Positions 1 through 7,833 of a stretch of 64,000 bases of DNA are shown piece after piece. A program made the translations under genes and the position numbers. How positions within the stretch are numbered: the first letter of the stretch is position 1; each line of letters opens with the position of its first letter. The stretch comes from Pedobacter sp. SL55 (GTDB lineage: Bacteria > Bacteroidota > Bacteroidia > Sphingobacteriales > Sphingobacteriaceae): positions 62,001 to 126,000 of the forward strand of contig NZ_CP113059.1 of assembly GCF_026625705.1 (NCBI RefSeq), written 5' to 3'. The notes under the pieces were generated by a model. It did no database searches, had not been told where the DNA came from, and saw only the letters and a list, made by a program, of their open reading frames with translations.

Positions 1-633
1 TCAAACGCTCTAAATCTTCGGGGCTTTTTACTGTTGCCGAAATCATCAAATCTGGTGCTAACTCGTGTACCTTTGCCGCCTGGTTAGCGTTATAAGTAAT
101 GATGATGGAATTAGTTTCTGATTTAGTTTTGCGCACCGCAGCAATAATGCTCTCGTAGGGCACTCCCCTCTTGATATCAATAGTGAAAAGCACCTTATTT
201 TTGCCCCAACGTAATACTTCTTCTAGTGTAGGAATTTTAAAATCGGTTACTTCTCCATCGTCGTCTTTTAACGTAAACTTTTGTAGCTCGCTGTAAGTAT
301 ATGACGAAACTGAGCCTGTACCCGTAGAAGTTCGGTCTAGTTTATCGTCATGCATAATTACTAAGGCAGAGTCTTTACTTAAAGCCACATCAAACTCAAT
401 AATAACAGGCTGGTAAGTAGTGGCATTCTCAAAAGTTTCGATAGCATTTTCTGGAAAACCCGCCATTGGGCCACCTCGATGCGCACTTAACAATGGGTAA
501 GGCCTTGTTTTTCTATTAAAAAAGCTTGAAATTCTTTAGCCGTTTTAAAGCTGATGTAATGATGTTTAGCTGGCGCAATGCAGGCAAGCCCAGCTAATGC
601 AATAGCTAAAAATAAGAGTTGTATTTTTTTCAT
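1..633 (-). pseudogene. Glycerophosphodiester phosphodiesterase, frameshifted and cut by the window edge
   Basis: A GDPD enzyme would hydrolyse glycerophosphodiesters to glycerol-3-phosphate and an alcohol in the periplasm. The ATG at 633-631 opens a lipoprotein-like signal peptide (LAGLAC) but this frame stops at 489-487 after 48 codons. The second frame continues to position 1 without a stop and carries the family signature: LLSAHRGG, then IEFDV, then MHDDKLDRTSTG. Adding one T to the run of six (A-run 518-523 on the plus strand) joins the two frames exactly, giving FFNRKTRPYPLLSAHRGG. This is therefore a single-base slip in a homopolymer, either a real recent mutation or a base-calling error. 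The C-terminal end lies outside the window. Family assignment is secure; functional status is unclear. Confidence 0.85.
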
Positions 634-724
634 CTTTTTGTTTTTTTAACGATGATGAAGTGCAAAGTTAGTTTTTGTTTTAGCAGTCAAAAAAATTTAA
701 GGATGTTTAGTTGTAGAAAATGTA

Positions 725-1774
725 TCACCTCTTCAAAAAACTCCAAACAGAGTCGTCTTTTTTATCTTTTTTATCTTGCATAAGTCCAGCCACAACTTGA
801 TCTAACAAATCTTCATTCTCGCTAACCAATTTATCGGCAAGCGAAATAATTTTTTGAATGTTATGGGGTGTAGCGGCATCCATAGCGGGATCAATTGAGG
901 ATAAATTATTAGGCTCTATACGAATGTAATTACCACTTTTTTTAACAGAGTGAAAAAGCTGTTTCATAAAATAATCTGTGCTCTCGGCAGAACTGCTACT
1001 CATGATATCTACCAGCGCCGGACCTATAGAAATTGCTCGTTTCTTTTTAAAATCTTCGTAGTTGTAGGATATTTTAGATAAACCTGTACCCAGAGATAGC
1101 ACCCAAAAATCATCTATTTTGTAGGTATTATAATTTTTAATAACCTCCAGCAAAGCCGATAGCGATGGATTGTGTGCAAACACGCCTCCATCTACCAAAG
1201 GATAGCGTGTTTTTGCTAGTGAAAAAATTTCTGCCACAGAAAAATAAGTTGGTGCAGCAGAAGTAGCTCTACAAACGTCTCTAATGAAGAAATCGCGAGA
1301 ATCTCCATTAGAAATTGCCTTTTGTTGGCGAAACAAATGGTTTTTACGGAGCTCAATATCATACGCAGTAATGATACAAGGCCTGATCAATTCGCTTAAT
1401 TTTTTATCTCCGAAATAACCATAAAGCACTTTTTCTAAAATTGTGGCATCATAAAGCTCGCTCAACAAACCAAATTTACTAAGGAAACGCCGCCATGGTT
1501 TTGCGGCAAATATTTCTACTCCATGGTTAAGGTATATATCGAGCGCTTGCTTTGCGCTATATTTTTGCTTGGTGGGTTCATCATCGCTAGGGCACAATAG
1601 TATAGATAACAAGATACCACCCGTGCTTGTGCCTGCAAAAAAATCGAAATAATCGGTAAGACGGGCGTTGGGGTTCTGGGTTGCTCGCTGGATTTTATCT
1701 TCCAATGCTACCAAAATCATCCCTGGTATAATACCACGAATACCACCGCCATCTATGGAAAGTATCCTCTTCAT
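725..1774 (-). CDS. Patatin-like phospholipase
   Basis: Predicted serine lipid acyl hydrolase of the patatin family, 349 residues. The oxyanion-hole glycine stretch DGGGIRG is at residues 8-14, the nucleophile elbow GTSTGG places the catalytic serine at about 50, and the catalytic aspartate lies in VDGGVFAHNPS at about 195. There is no signal peptide, so it is probably cytoplasmic. The C-terminus is lysine-rich. Patatins also act as effectors of CBASS defence (CapV), but no cyclase or other CBASS gene is nearby, so a lipid-metabolism role is more likely. It is divergent from glyQS and transcribed alone. The start ATG is at 1774-1772, and a degenerate TAATTTAC box lies just upstream. Confidence 0.88.
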   Translation of the reverse strand: MKRILSIDGGGIRGIIPGMILVALEDKIQRATQNPNARLTDYFDFFAGTSTGGILLSILLCPSDDEPTKQKYSAKQALDIYLNHGVEIFAAKPWRRFLSKFGLLSELYDATILEKVLYGYFGDKKLSELIRPCIITAYDIELRKNHLFRQQKAISNGDSRDFFIRDVCRATSAAPTYFSVAEIFSLAKTRYPLVDGGVFAHNPSLSALLEVIKNYNTYKIDDFWVLSLGTGLSKISYNYEDFKKKRAISIGPALVDIMSSSSAESTDYFMKQLFHSVKKSGNYIRIEPNNLSSIDPAMDAATPHNIQKIISLADKLVSENEDLLDQVVAGLMQDKKDKKDDSVWSFLKR

Positions 1775-2028
1775 TTTATATTGTGCTTTGTAAATTACCG
1801 AATGTAGGAAAAAATTAGGTTTATTCCTTTTTTAACCATGCAAGAGATTTAAGGTTTTATATCTCTCTACGTACTTTGCGAAAACTTTAGAAACTTTGCG
1901 GTTATTTTCGTTTTTTTTTTATAACAAAGGATGTTTAAGTTTGAAAATATCGGTATGATTATTTTTAACGCAAAGGATGGAAGAGTTTCGCAAAGAACGC
2001 AAAGTTTGAAATGTTAACATTTGTTAAT
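1775..2028. other. Intergenic region with degenerate repeat sequence
   Basis: This spacer between the divergent patatin and glyQS genes has no convincing ORF. Around 1970-2010 it carries a short interspersed motif of the kind CGCAAAGAACGCAAAG, which recurs in other orientations near 7620-7690 and 20630-20860. The structured repeat described separately begins at about 2029. Confidence 0.5.
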
Positions 2029-2135
2029 TAAACCTGATAGGAATGAAAAGCCCGCAAGCGAGCGTAGCGAGTGCGGACTTGTAATGTATAGCAGGGCTTT
2101 CGGAAGCGATGGAACCGTTGCTTTGCTTTTCAAAA
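2029..2135 (+). repeat. Structured intergenic repeat, family 1, copy 1
   Basis: This copy has the family order: AACCTGATAG at 2031-2040, a central self-complementary stem, TAGCAGGGCTTTCG at about 2089-2102, and a distal TGCTTTTCAAAA at 2124-2135. The central stem pairs AAGCCCGCA with TGCGGACTT, nine pairs with one mismatch. It lies about 60 bases upstream of the glyQS start, on the same strand. The other copies are at 7441-7579, 13568-13674 and 23369-23472. Confidence 0.75.
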
Positions 2136-2177
2136 CATTTTAAAGCGCTTATCTTATAACTTTTAACTTTTAACTTT

Positions 2178-2185
2178 TAACTTTG
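2178..2185 (+). promoter_or_regulatory. Candidate -7 box of glyQS
   Basis: TAACTTTG matches the Bacteroidota -7 consensus TAnnTTTG and sits only eight bases before the ATG at 2194, implying a leaderless or nearly leaderless transcript. It ends a run of seven-base units (TTTTAAC) from about 2155. No clear -33 TTTG is visible, so this is a suggestion only. Confidence 0.35.
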
Positions 2186-2193
2186 ACGCCACT

Positions 2194-3681
2194 ATGGCTC
2201 AAAAAAACAACGACGAAATTTTTAAAAACGTAATATCACATGCAAAGGAATACGGTTTTGTGTTCCAAAGCAGCGAAATATATGATGGTTTAAGTGCGGT
2301 TTACGACTACGGCCAATTGGGTGCCGAACTGAAAAACAACATTAAAACCTATTGGTGGAAAGCAATGGTGCAAATGCACGAGAACATTGTAGGTCTTGAT
2401 TCTGCCATTTTTATGCATCCTAAAGTATGGAAAGCCAGCGGACACGTGGATGGTTTTAACGACCCGATGATTGACAATAAGGATAGCAAAAAACGCTACC
2501 GTGCTGACCAATTATTGGAGGATAAAATTGCCAAATACGAAAAAGACGGCAAAACCGAAAAGGCTGCAAAATTGCAAGCTGACATGGATGATGCTTTGAA
2601 AGCTGAGGATCTGCCTCGTTTAAAAGTATTGATTGAAGAGCATGAAATTGCTTGCCCAGTGAGTGGCACTAAAAACTGGACTGATGTACGCCAGTTTAAC
2701 TTGATGTTTGACACGCAGTTTGGCGCCATGGCCGATGGTAGCGAGAAAGTTTACCTACGCCCAGAAACGGCTCAAGGTATTTTTGTAAACTTTTTGAACG
2801 TACAAAAAACGGGCAGGATGAAAATTCCGTTCGGGATTGCGCAAATTGGTAAAGCTTTTAGAAATGAAGTAATTGCCCGTCAGTTTATTATGCGTATGCG
2901 TGAGTTTGAACAAATGGAAATGCAATTCTTTGTGCGCCCAGGCGAGGATAAAAAATGGTTCGAATACTGGAAAGAAGCTCGTTTGAAATGGCACAAAGCT
3001 TTGGGCACAGCACCAGAGAAATACCGTTACCACGATCATGTGAAATTGGCGCATTATGCTAACGCGGCTACAGATATTGAGTTCGAATTCCCGTTTGGAT
3101 TTAAAGAGGTAGAGGGTATTCACAGCAGAACTGATTTTGATTTAACGCAACACCAAGAGTTTAGCGGTAAAAAAATGCAGTATTTTGATGCTGAACTGGA
3201 TGAAAACGGCAAACCTTATGGCAACTACGTTCCTTATGTAATTGAAACTTCGATTGGTTTAGACAGAATGTTCTTGTTAACGATGATTAACGCATTGGAA
3301 GAGGAAGATTTGAGTACGCCAGAAAGACAAGACAGCAGAACCTTATTACGTTTGCATCCTGCCTTAGCGCCAATTAAAGCGGCTATTTTCCCATTAACTA
3401 AAAAAGATGGCTTACCAGAGAAAGCTCGTGAGGTAATGGATGCGCTGAAATTTGATTTCAACTGTATTTACGAAGAGAAGGATGCGATTGGTAAACGCTA
3501 CCGCAGGCAAGATGCGGTGGGCACGCCTTTCTGTATCACGGTAGATCACCAAACGCTAGAGGATAATACGGTTACCATCCGTCATAGAGATACGATGGAG
3601 CAACAACGTATTGAAATTAAAGATTTGCACTGGACTATTGAAAGCAAAGTAAGTTGGAGAAGTTTGCTGAGCCAATCATAA
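2194..3681 (+). CDS. glyQS: Glycine--tRNA ligase (homodimeric type)
   Basis: Class II aminoacyl-tRNA synthetase that charges tRNA-Gly in the cytoplasm. The 495-residue single-chain form is the alpha2 eukaryote/archaeal-like type found in Bacteroidota, not the two-subunit GlyQ/GlyS enzyme. Recognisable parts are the N-terminal catalytic start (EYGFVFQSSEIYDGLSAVYDYGQLG), motif 2 around GKAFRNEVIARQFIMRMREFEQMEMQFF, motif 3 near YVIETSIGLDRMFL, and the C-terminal anticodon-binding domain (LAPIKAAIFPL to the end). It starts at the ATG at 2194 and ends in a strong terminator seven bases after the stop. It stands alone, which is usual for this gene. Confidence 0.97.
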   Translation: MAQKNNDEIFKNVISHAKEYGFVFQSSEIYDGLSAVYDYGQLGAELKNNIKTYWWKAMVQMHENIVGLDSAIFMHPKVWKASGHVDGFNDPMIDNKDSKKRYRADQLLEDKIAKYEKDGKTEKAAKLQADMDDALKAEDLPRLKVLIEEHEIACPVSGTKNWTDVRQFNLMFDTQFGAMADGSEKVYLRPETAQGIFVNFLNVQKTGRMKIPFGIAQIGKAFRNEVIARQFIMRMREFEQMEMQFFVRPGEDKKWFEYWKEARLKWHKALGTAPEKYRYHDHVKLAHYANAATDIEFEFPFGFKEVEGIHSRTDFDLTQHQEFSGKKMQYFDAELDENGKPYGNYVPYVIETSIGLDRMFLLTMINALEEEDLSTPERQDSRTLLRLHPALAPIKAAIFPLTKKDGLPEKAREVMDALKFDFNCIYEEKDAIGKRYRRQDAVGTPFCITVDHQTLEDNTVTIRHRDTMEQQRIEIKDLHWTIESKVSWRSLLSQS

Positions 3682-3687
3682 ATATTT

Positions 3688-3717
3688 AATCCCGACCTAA
3701 AAAATCGGGATTTTTTT
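3688..3717 (+). terminator. Rho-independent terminator of glyQS
   Basis: AATCCCGA pairs perfectly with TCGGGATT across a nine-base loop, followed by a run of T residues. It starts seven bases after the glyQS stop codon. Confidence 0.9.
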
Positions 3718-3727
3718 GCTACATCTT

Positions 3728-4036
3728 TAAGCTCGCCGCTGCTTGTCTCTTACTTTTTTTCAGAATTTCTTTCTGTTTTTAATTGCCTTCAAGCTTGCTT
3801 CGCAGGTTGACCGCAAAATTAACAAAACCGGAGTTTACGGAGCTCATCAGCTTTGCTGATAAACTCTCGGTTGCTTATTTATTCCGTTTTAGTATTTGTT
3901 TTGTTTGTCTTCATGCTTGCTCCGCAGGTTTCTTTTAAAGTGAGTGCCTTGGCTTACTGGCGCTACCCGAAAGGTGGGGAACCGAAAATAAGCTTAACAA
4001 AGGCTTGAAGCGCTATCGCTAGCAAAACACTTAATC
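3728..4036 (+). repeat. Intergenic repeat, family 2, copy A (long form)
   Basis: This fills the 380-base gap between glyQS and the ArsC gene. It shares a chain of conserved blocks with 49417-49590: GCTCGCCGC, GACCGCAAAA, AACTCTCGGTTGCTTATTT, AGTGCCTTGGCTTACTGG, CCCGAAA, GAACCGAAAATAAGCT and TTGAAGCGCTATCGCTAGC. Copy A has an extra roughly 120-base internal portion, including a CTTGCTTCGCAGGTT motif that occurs twice. No coding capacity is supported. Confidence 0.7.
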
Positions 4037-4063
4037 TCTAAAGCTTAACTTACTTTATTGAAT

Positions 4064-4408
4064 TTATATAATGCTATCCATAGCCTCTTCGCTCCTGGTA
4101 ATTACAGCTCTATCTCCATTAACAATAATTGGACGTTGTATTAAAATTGGATTTTCATGCAGTGCCTTAACCCATTCCTCATCAGACAGTTCTTTACCTT
4201 TGTATTTTTCTAAATAAACCTTCTCCGTTTTACGAACAATATCAAAGGGTTTTAAATTCAACTTAGTTAAAACGTCCTTTAGCTCTTCAACGCTGGGTAC
4301 ATCTTCTAAATAGTTAATCACTTCAAAAGGCTCTCCACTTTGTGTGATTTCTTTTAACGCAATATTGCTCTTACTGCATTTGCTGTTATGATAAATGGTA
4401 ATACTCAT
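4064..4408 (-). CDS. arsC: ArsC/Spx-family arsenate reductase-like protein
   Basis: Small thioredoxin-fold protein of 114 residues in the ArsC/Spx/YffB group. The active-site cysteine is at position 11 in the motif HNSKCSKS, and the conserved QRPIIV segment that normally holds the basic anion-binding residue is present near residue 93. In true arsenate reductases this cysteine reduces arsenate with glutaredoxin, but many homologues have other or unknown substrates. No ars operon partners (ArsR, Acr3) are nearby, so arsenate specificity is not supported. Its ATG overlaps the stop codon of the upstream NlpC/P60 gene as TAATG, which suggests translational coupling. Confidence 0.8.
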   Translation of the reverse strand: MSITIYHNSKCSKSNIALKEITQSGEPFEVINYLEDVPSVEELKDVLTKLNLKPFDIVRKTEKVYLEKYKGKELSDEEWVKALHENPILIQRPIIVNGDRAVITRSEEAMDSII

Positions 4409-5610
4409 TACTTCTTGCTAAAATACCAATCGTGCTTTTCTACTTTAGTAATTTCTGGCTGCCCCACTTGATTTAAAATGCGCCTTGCGCCAACCAAAGT
4501 TTTAGTTTGGTACTCATCATAGTTTGTAGCCTCAGGCAAAATGCTACTAATTTTCACCATTCCTGCCGATTGGATAAACTGCCCCTCGCCCATGTAAATT
4601 GCAGTATGAGTAACACGACTTCCGTTTACACCTCTTCGCTTTGCAGCAGAGAAAAACATTAAATCGCCGGGCTGTAGGTTTTTTAGACACTTTTCTACAC
4701 TAATCGAGTCGTTTTCTAAAACATCTAATTTCTCTCCAACCAGTGCTTGCTGCGAAGCATCACGGGGAATAATTACGCCGTTTAAAAAGTAAGCCGTTTT
4801 TGTAAAACCGCTACAATCTACCCCTTTAATTGAAGTGCCACCCCATAAATAAGGCACACCAAGTAAAGTTTGGGCAGTAGCTAAAATAGCATCGGCAGCG
4901 GGCAAAGGTCTATTAATCCATTGGTTGTAATCGGCAAGTTGCGCTGTTGGCACATAAGCCTCTCTCCCATCGGGAAAACCCACTTTGGTAAAAGTACCTT
5001 CAACTGTTAAAAGCTTCAAAATATTACCAGCTACCAAGTCAGAAACCCTTGCCGCACCAGTTTCGGCTTTTGTTAGAGCGTGGCCATAATCGTTCACAAA
5101 AACCACTTTTTTAGCTGCTTGCCATTCCTTAAATTTATTTTCGTTCATCAAAGCAATGGAGCCACCATCTGTCCATGCCAAATAACCATCTGGCGATTTC
5201 ACTAAATAAAATCCGCCCTGTTTTTTAAGCACTTGTATGGGCGTACCCAAAAGGGTTTGTGTCATCAGCTCGGCGCCATGAAAAGGCTGGCTTCGGTTAT
5301 TGGCAACAGAAATAGTAGTTACGCCATAAATTAAGTCTTTCAACTGCTTAGCAGGTAAAACCTCTACGTTTAGTCCGTCCTTCGCATCTTTAGGAAAAGA
5401 TTTTTCAAATGCTGCTACTGCCTGTTTAGAGGTACTTTCTACAAAAACAGTATCCGCTTTAAAGCGAACTTGAAAATAAACCGTTCTTTTATCTGGAGCA
5501 TACTTTTTTTGAATAGCATTTGCTATGGTGCGGTAAGCCGAGGTATCTATCTGCGAATAAGCTGAAACGCTAAGTATAATGCAAATCAAAAAGAAAAAAC
5601 ATCTTTTCAT
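4408..5610 (-). CDS. NlpC/P60 family cell-wall hydrolase with SH3-like domains
   Basis: Predicted exported peptidoglycan peptidase of 400 residues that cleaves gamma-D-glutamyl bonds in stem peptides. Residues 1-19 form a Sec signal peptide (ending SAYSQ). Residues 110-225 look like two bacterial SH3 domains, with repeated ...VKSPDGYLAW and ...VGFPDGREAYVP elements. The C-terminal NlpC/P60 domain has the catalytic cysteine at about 266 (GVDCSGF) and histidine at about 335 (RVTHTAIYMG). This order matches the dipeptidyl-peptidase VI-like group of muropeptide recycling enzymes. It is the first gene of a two-gene unit with the ArsC-like gene. Confidence 0.9.
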   Translation of the reverse strand: MKRCFFFLICIILSVSAYSQIDTSAYRTIANAIQKKYAPDKRTVYFQVRFKADTVFVESTSKQAVAAFEKSFPKDAKDGLNVEVLPAKQLKDLIYGVTTISVANNRSQPFHGAELMTQTLLGTPIQVLKKQGGFYLVKSPDGYLAWTDGGSIALMNENKFKEWQAAKKVVFVNDYGHALTKAETGAARVSDLVAGNILKLLTVEGTFTKVGFPDGREAYVPTAQLADYNQWINRPLPAADAILATAQTLLGVPYLWGGTSIKGVDCSGFTKTAYFLNGVIIPRDASQQALVGEKLDVLENDSISVEKCLKNLQPGDLMFFSAAKRRGVNGSRVTHTAIYMGEGQFIQSAGMVKISSILPEATNYDEYQTKTLVGARRILNQVGQPEITKVEKHDWYFSKK

Positions 5611-5770
5611 GTTGTAGTGTTAATGGGTTGTATTTTGTTTTCAACTAAGGTACAACTAAAAAGCTATTCCTATTTTTAGTAATCTAATCTTTACATAGAT
5701 AATTAGGATAAGAATTTACTAACCTTAATTTTGAAATTATTGCATTAATTACCACCAAAAATTAAATCAT

Positions 5771-6853
5771 ATGCTTAAAAAATTACCTCTACCACTTTGG
5801 ACCATTGCGTTACCCATTTTAGCTTGGCTCGCCTATTTTTTGCCTTTAAATGGTATTGGCGGTTTCGGTACTGCCATATTGGTAGTGCTTTTAATTGGCA
5901 GTGTGTTGGCCGCGGTACACCATGCCGAAGTAGTGGCACATAAAGTTGGCGAACCATTTGGAACCTTAATTTTAGCTTTGGCGGTTACTACTATCGAGGT
6001 TGCCTTAATTGTTTCGTTAATGCTTACAGGCGGCCCGGGAACCGAAGAACTGGCCAGAGATACTGTTTTCGCCGCTGTAATGATTATTCTTACTGGGATG
6101 ATTGGGATTTGCTTATTAGTTGGTGGAGTTAAGTTTAATCAACAAGGATTTAGTTTCGACGGGGTAAAAGCGCCATTAGTTGCGCTAACAGCGATCTTAA
6201 TGCTCACATTAGTGTTACCAAATTTTACCACTAGCGTAGATGGGCCTTCCTACACCAAAGCGCAACTGATTTTTGTATCTTTAATTTCTTTAGTGATTTA
6301 TGGCACATTTATTTTAGTACAAACCGTTAGGCATAGAGATTTCTTTTTACCCCCAGTTAATACCGCCGATGAAGATGCGCATGCTGCTCCACCTACAAAA
6401 AGCACAGCGTTATTTAGTATGTTATTGCTATTAACCTGTTTAGGTATTGTGGTGCTGTTAGCCAAAGCACTCGCACCAGATATAGAAAATGCAATTGTGA
6501 ACGCCGGAGCGCCAAAATCATTAGTTGGTGTAGTAATTGCAGCAGTAGTTTTATTACCAGAAGGCATAGCAGCGCTAAATGCAGTACGAAAAAACAGATT
6601 GCAAACCAGTTTAAACCTGGCGCTAGGATCTGCATTGGCAACTATTGGCCTTACTATACCTGCGGTTGCTATTGTATCAATCATATCGGGCTTAAATATT
6701 ACTTTAGGAATAGACACCAAATCTATGGTGCTCTTGCTATTGGCTCAATTCATCTTAATGCTTTCGCTTGGCTCCGGAAAAACCAACATATTGCAGGGCG
6801 TGGTTTTATTAACTATTTTTGCGGCTTATCTGTTTACCATTGTGGCCCCTTAA
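5771..6853 (+). CDS. chaA: Ca2+/H+ antiporter, ChaA type
   Basis: Inner-membrane cation/proton exchanger of 360 residues with about eleven hydrophobic segments. The first half contains the CaCA signature GEPFGTLILALAVTTIEV near residues 62-79, and the second half holds the matching repeat VVLLPEGIAALNAVRKNRLQ with its acidic residue and the following LGSALATIGLTIP. These paired alpha repeats form the ion site in the CaCA superfamily. ChaA homologues export Ca2+, and in some cases Na+ or K+, in exchange for protons. It is divergent from the NlpC/P60 gene and is followed after 76 bases by a GtrA gene on the same strand. Confidence 0.9.
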   Translation: MLKKLPLPLWTIALPILAWLAYFLPLNGIGGFGTAILVVLLIGSVLAAVHHAEVVAHKVGEPFGTLILALAVTTIEVALIVSLMLTGGPGTEELARDTVFAAVMIILTGMIGICLLVGGVKFNQQGFSFDGVKAPLVALTAILMLTLVLPNFTTSVDGPSYTKAQLIFVSLISLVIYGTFILVQTVRHRDFFLPPVNTADEDAHAAPPTKSTALFSMLLLLTCLGIVVLLAKALAPDIENAIVNAGAPKSLVGVVIAAVVLLPEGIAALNAVRKNRLQTSLNLALGSALATIGLTIPAVAIVSIISGLNITLGIDTKSMVLLLLAQFILMLSLGSGKTNILQGVVLLTIFAAYLFTIVAP

Positions 6854-6929
6854 CGGCTTAAAAACAATAAACCAGATTTGTAAAAGTGTATAGATTAATG
6901 ACTAAAAAACCAGCAAGCAGCAATTAAGG

Positions 6930-7439
6930 ATGAGAAAATTAGCATTGCGCATCATCGATTTTTTCTATCCCCCTTTTAAAAATTGGTTTTCTATCGGCAC
7001 ATTTAGGTACATGGCAAGTGGTGGCTTTACTGCAGCCTCGGGTATTATTGCCTATTTTGTAATTTACAATTACGTGCTTCACCAACAGGCGGTACATGTT
7101 AACGGCTATTTAGTTACCGGTCACATTGCCGCTTTGGCTATCGAATCTGTTTTCACATTTCTAGTGGGTTTTACCCTTAATAAGTATTTGGTTTTTACGC
7201 AATCAAATTTAAAAGGACGTATACAATTGTTTAGATATGGCACGGTAGTTTGCACTAATATCTTACTCAATTATGCGCTAATGAAGATTTTGGTAGACGG
7301 TTTTATGTTTTACCCTTCTATTGCCAAAGCTTTAATTACTGTTGTGCTAGCCATTTTTAGTTATTTTTCTCAAAAGTGCATTTTCGTTTCGGGTAAAGAA
7401 AAATGTTTAATTTTTGAAGCGCAATGGCAGTACTACTAG
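6930..7439 (+). CDS. GtrA family membrane protein
   Basis: Polytopic membrane protein of 169 residues with four predicted transmembrane helices, matching the GtrA family. Hallmarks are FRYMASGGFTAASGI near the N-terminus and VGFTLNKYLVF in the middle. GtrA proteins are thought to move lipid-linked sugars across the inner membrane or help surface polysaccharide glycosylation; no glycosyltransferase is adjacent, so the substrate is unknown. The C-terminal tail (FVSGKEKCLIFEAQWQYY) is charged. The stop codon abuts a reverse-oriented copy of the family 1 structured repeat, which could act as its 3' end. Confidence 0.82.
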   Translation: MRKLALRIIDFFYPPFKNWFSIGTFRYMASGGFTAASGIIAYFVIYNYVLHQQAVHVNGYLVTGHIAALAIESVFTFLVGFTLNKYLVFTQSNLKGRIQLFRYGTVVCTNILLNYALMKILVDGFMFYPSIAKALITVVLAIFSYFSQKCIFVSGKEKCLIFEAQWQYY

Positions 7440-7440
7440 G

Positions 7441-7579
7441 GCTCGCTAGTCCTGCTTTACGCTAAAATCTTTTTGCTACCGTTTTTGCAGCATACTCCTG
7501 TCATCCAGAGCTTTTCAATGGATAATTATGGCGATCAGCGTGACACACAAAAAGTATTTACGCTACAATCAGGGCTATT
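7441..7579 (-). repeat. Structured intergenic repeat, family 1, copy 2
   Basis: Read on the minus strand this copy starts with TAGCCCTGATTGTAGCGTAAA (about 7578-7558) and ends with TAGCGTAAAGCAGGACTAGC near 7464-7444. Between these flanks CTTTTTG (7554-7548 on the minus strand) pairs with CAAAAAG (7475-7469), extended by AAAT/ATTT around a one-base bulge. The loop is unusually long, about 70 bases. It begins one base after the GtrA stop codon. Confidence 0.7.
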
Positions 7580-7833
7580 GTACAATTGTTATTGCGTCAC
7601 TTGGCGTTTTTTGCCAACCTTTGCATTTCTTTGCGTTTAAAAATTTACCGCAAAGGTTTTAGCGTATTCGCAGAGAGCGCAAAGCAAAATTTAATGTAGT
7701 TATACTATTGAGCCAACTTCCTGCAGCCTTATCCCTAAAATGTAATCTTAGTCAATTTTCAACCAAAATAGCCTTATTTTCTTGCTTTCTAGTCCCAAAT
7801 CAGCTAAATTTAGGGCAATTAATAAATGTATAA
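7580..7833. other. Intergenic region upstream of phhA
   Basis: No ORF is supported. The stretch 7610-7690 holds the short interspersed motif family (CTTTGCATTTCTTTGCG and CGCAGAGAGCGCAAAG) in facing orientations. The last 30 bases before phhA contain TAAATTTA, a weak match to the -7 consensus. Confidence 0.4.

Noticed and set aside
725..1774. Patatin lipase as a CBASS effector (CapV)
   Set aside because: No cyclic-nucleotide synthase, HORMA, TRIP13 or ubiquitin-like gene lies nearby, so the defence reading has no support.
2290..3461. Several ORFs on the minus strand of glyQS
   Set aside because: They are shadows of the glycyl-tRNA synthetase frame with no independent support.
4064..4408. 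An arsenic resistance operon
   Set aside because: Only an ArsC-like protein is present; no ArsR or arsenite efflux pump accompanies it.
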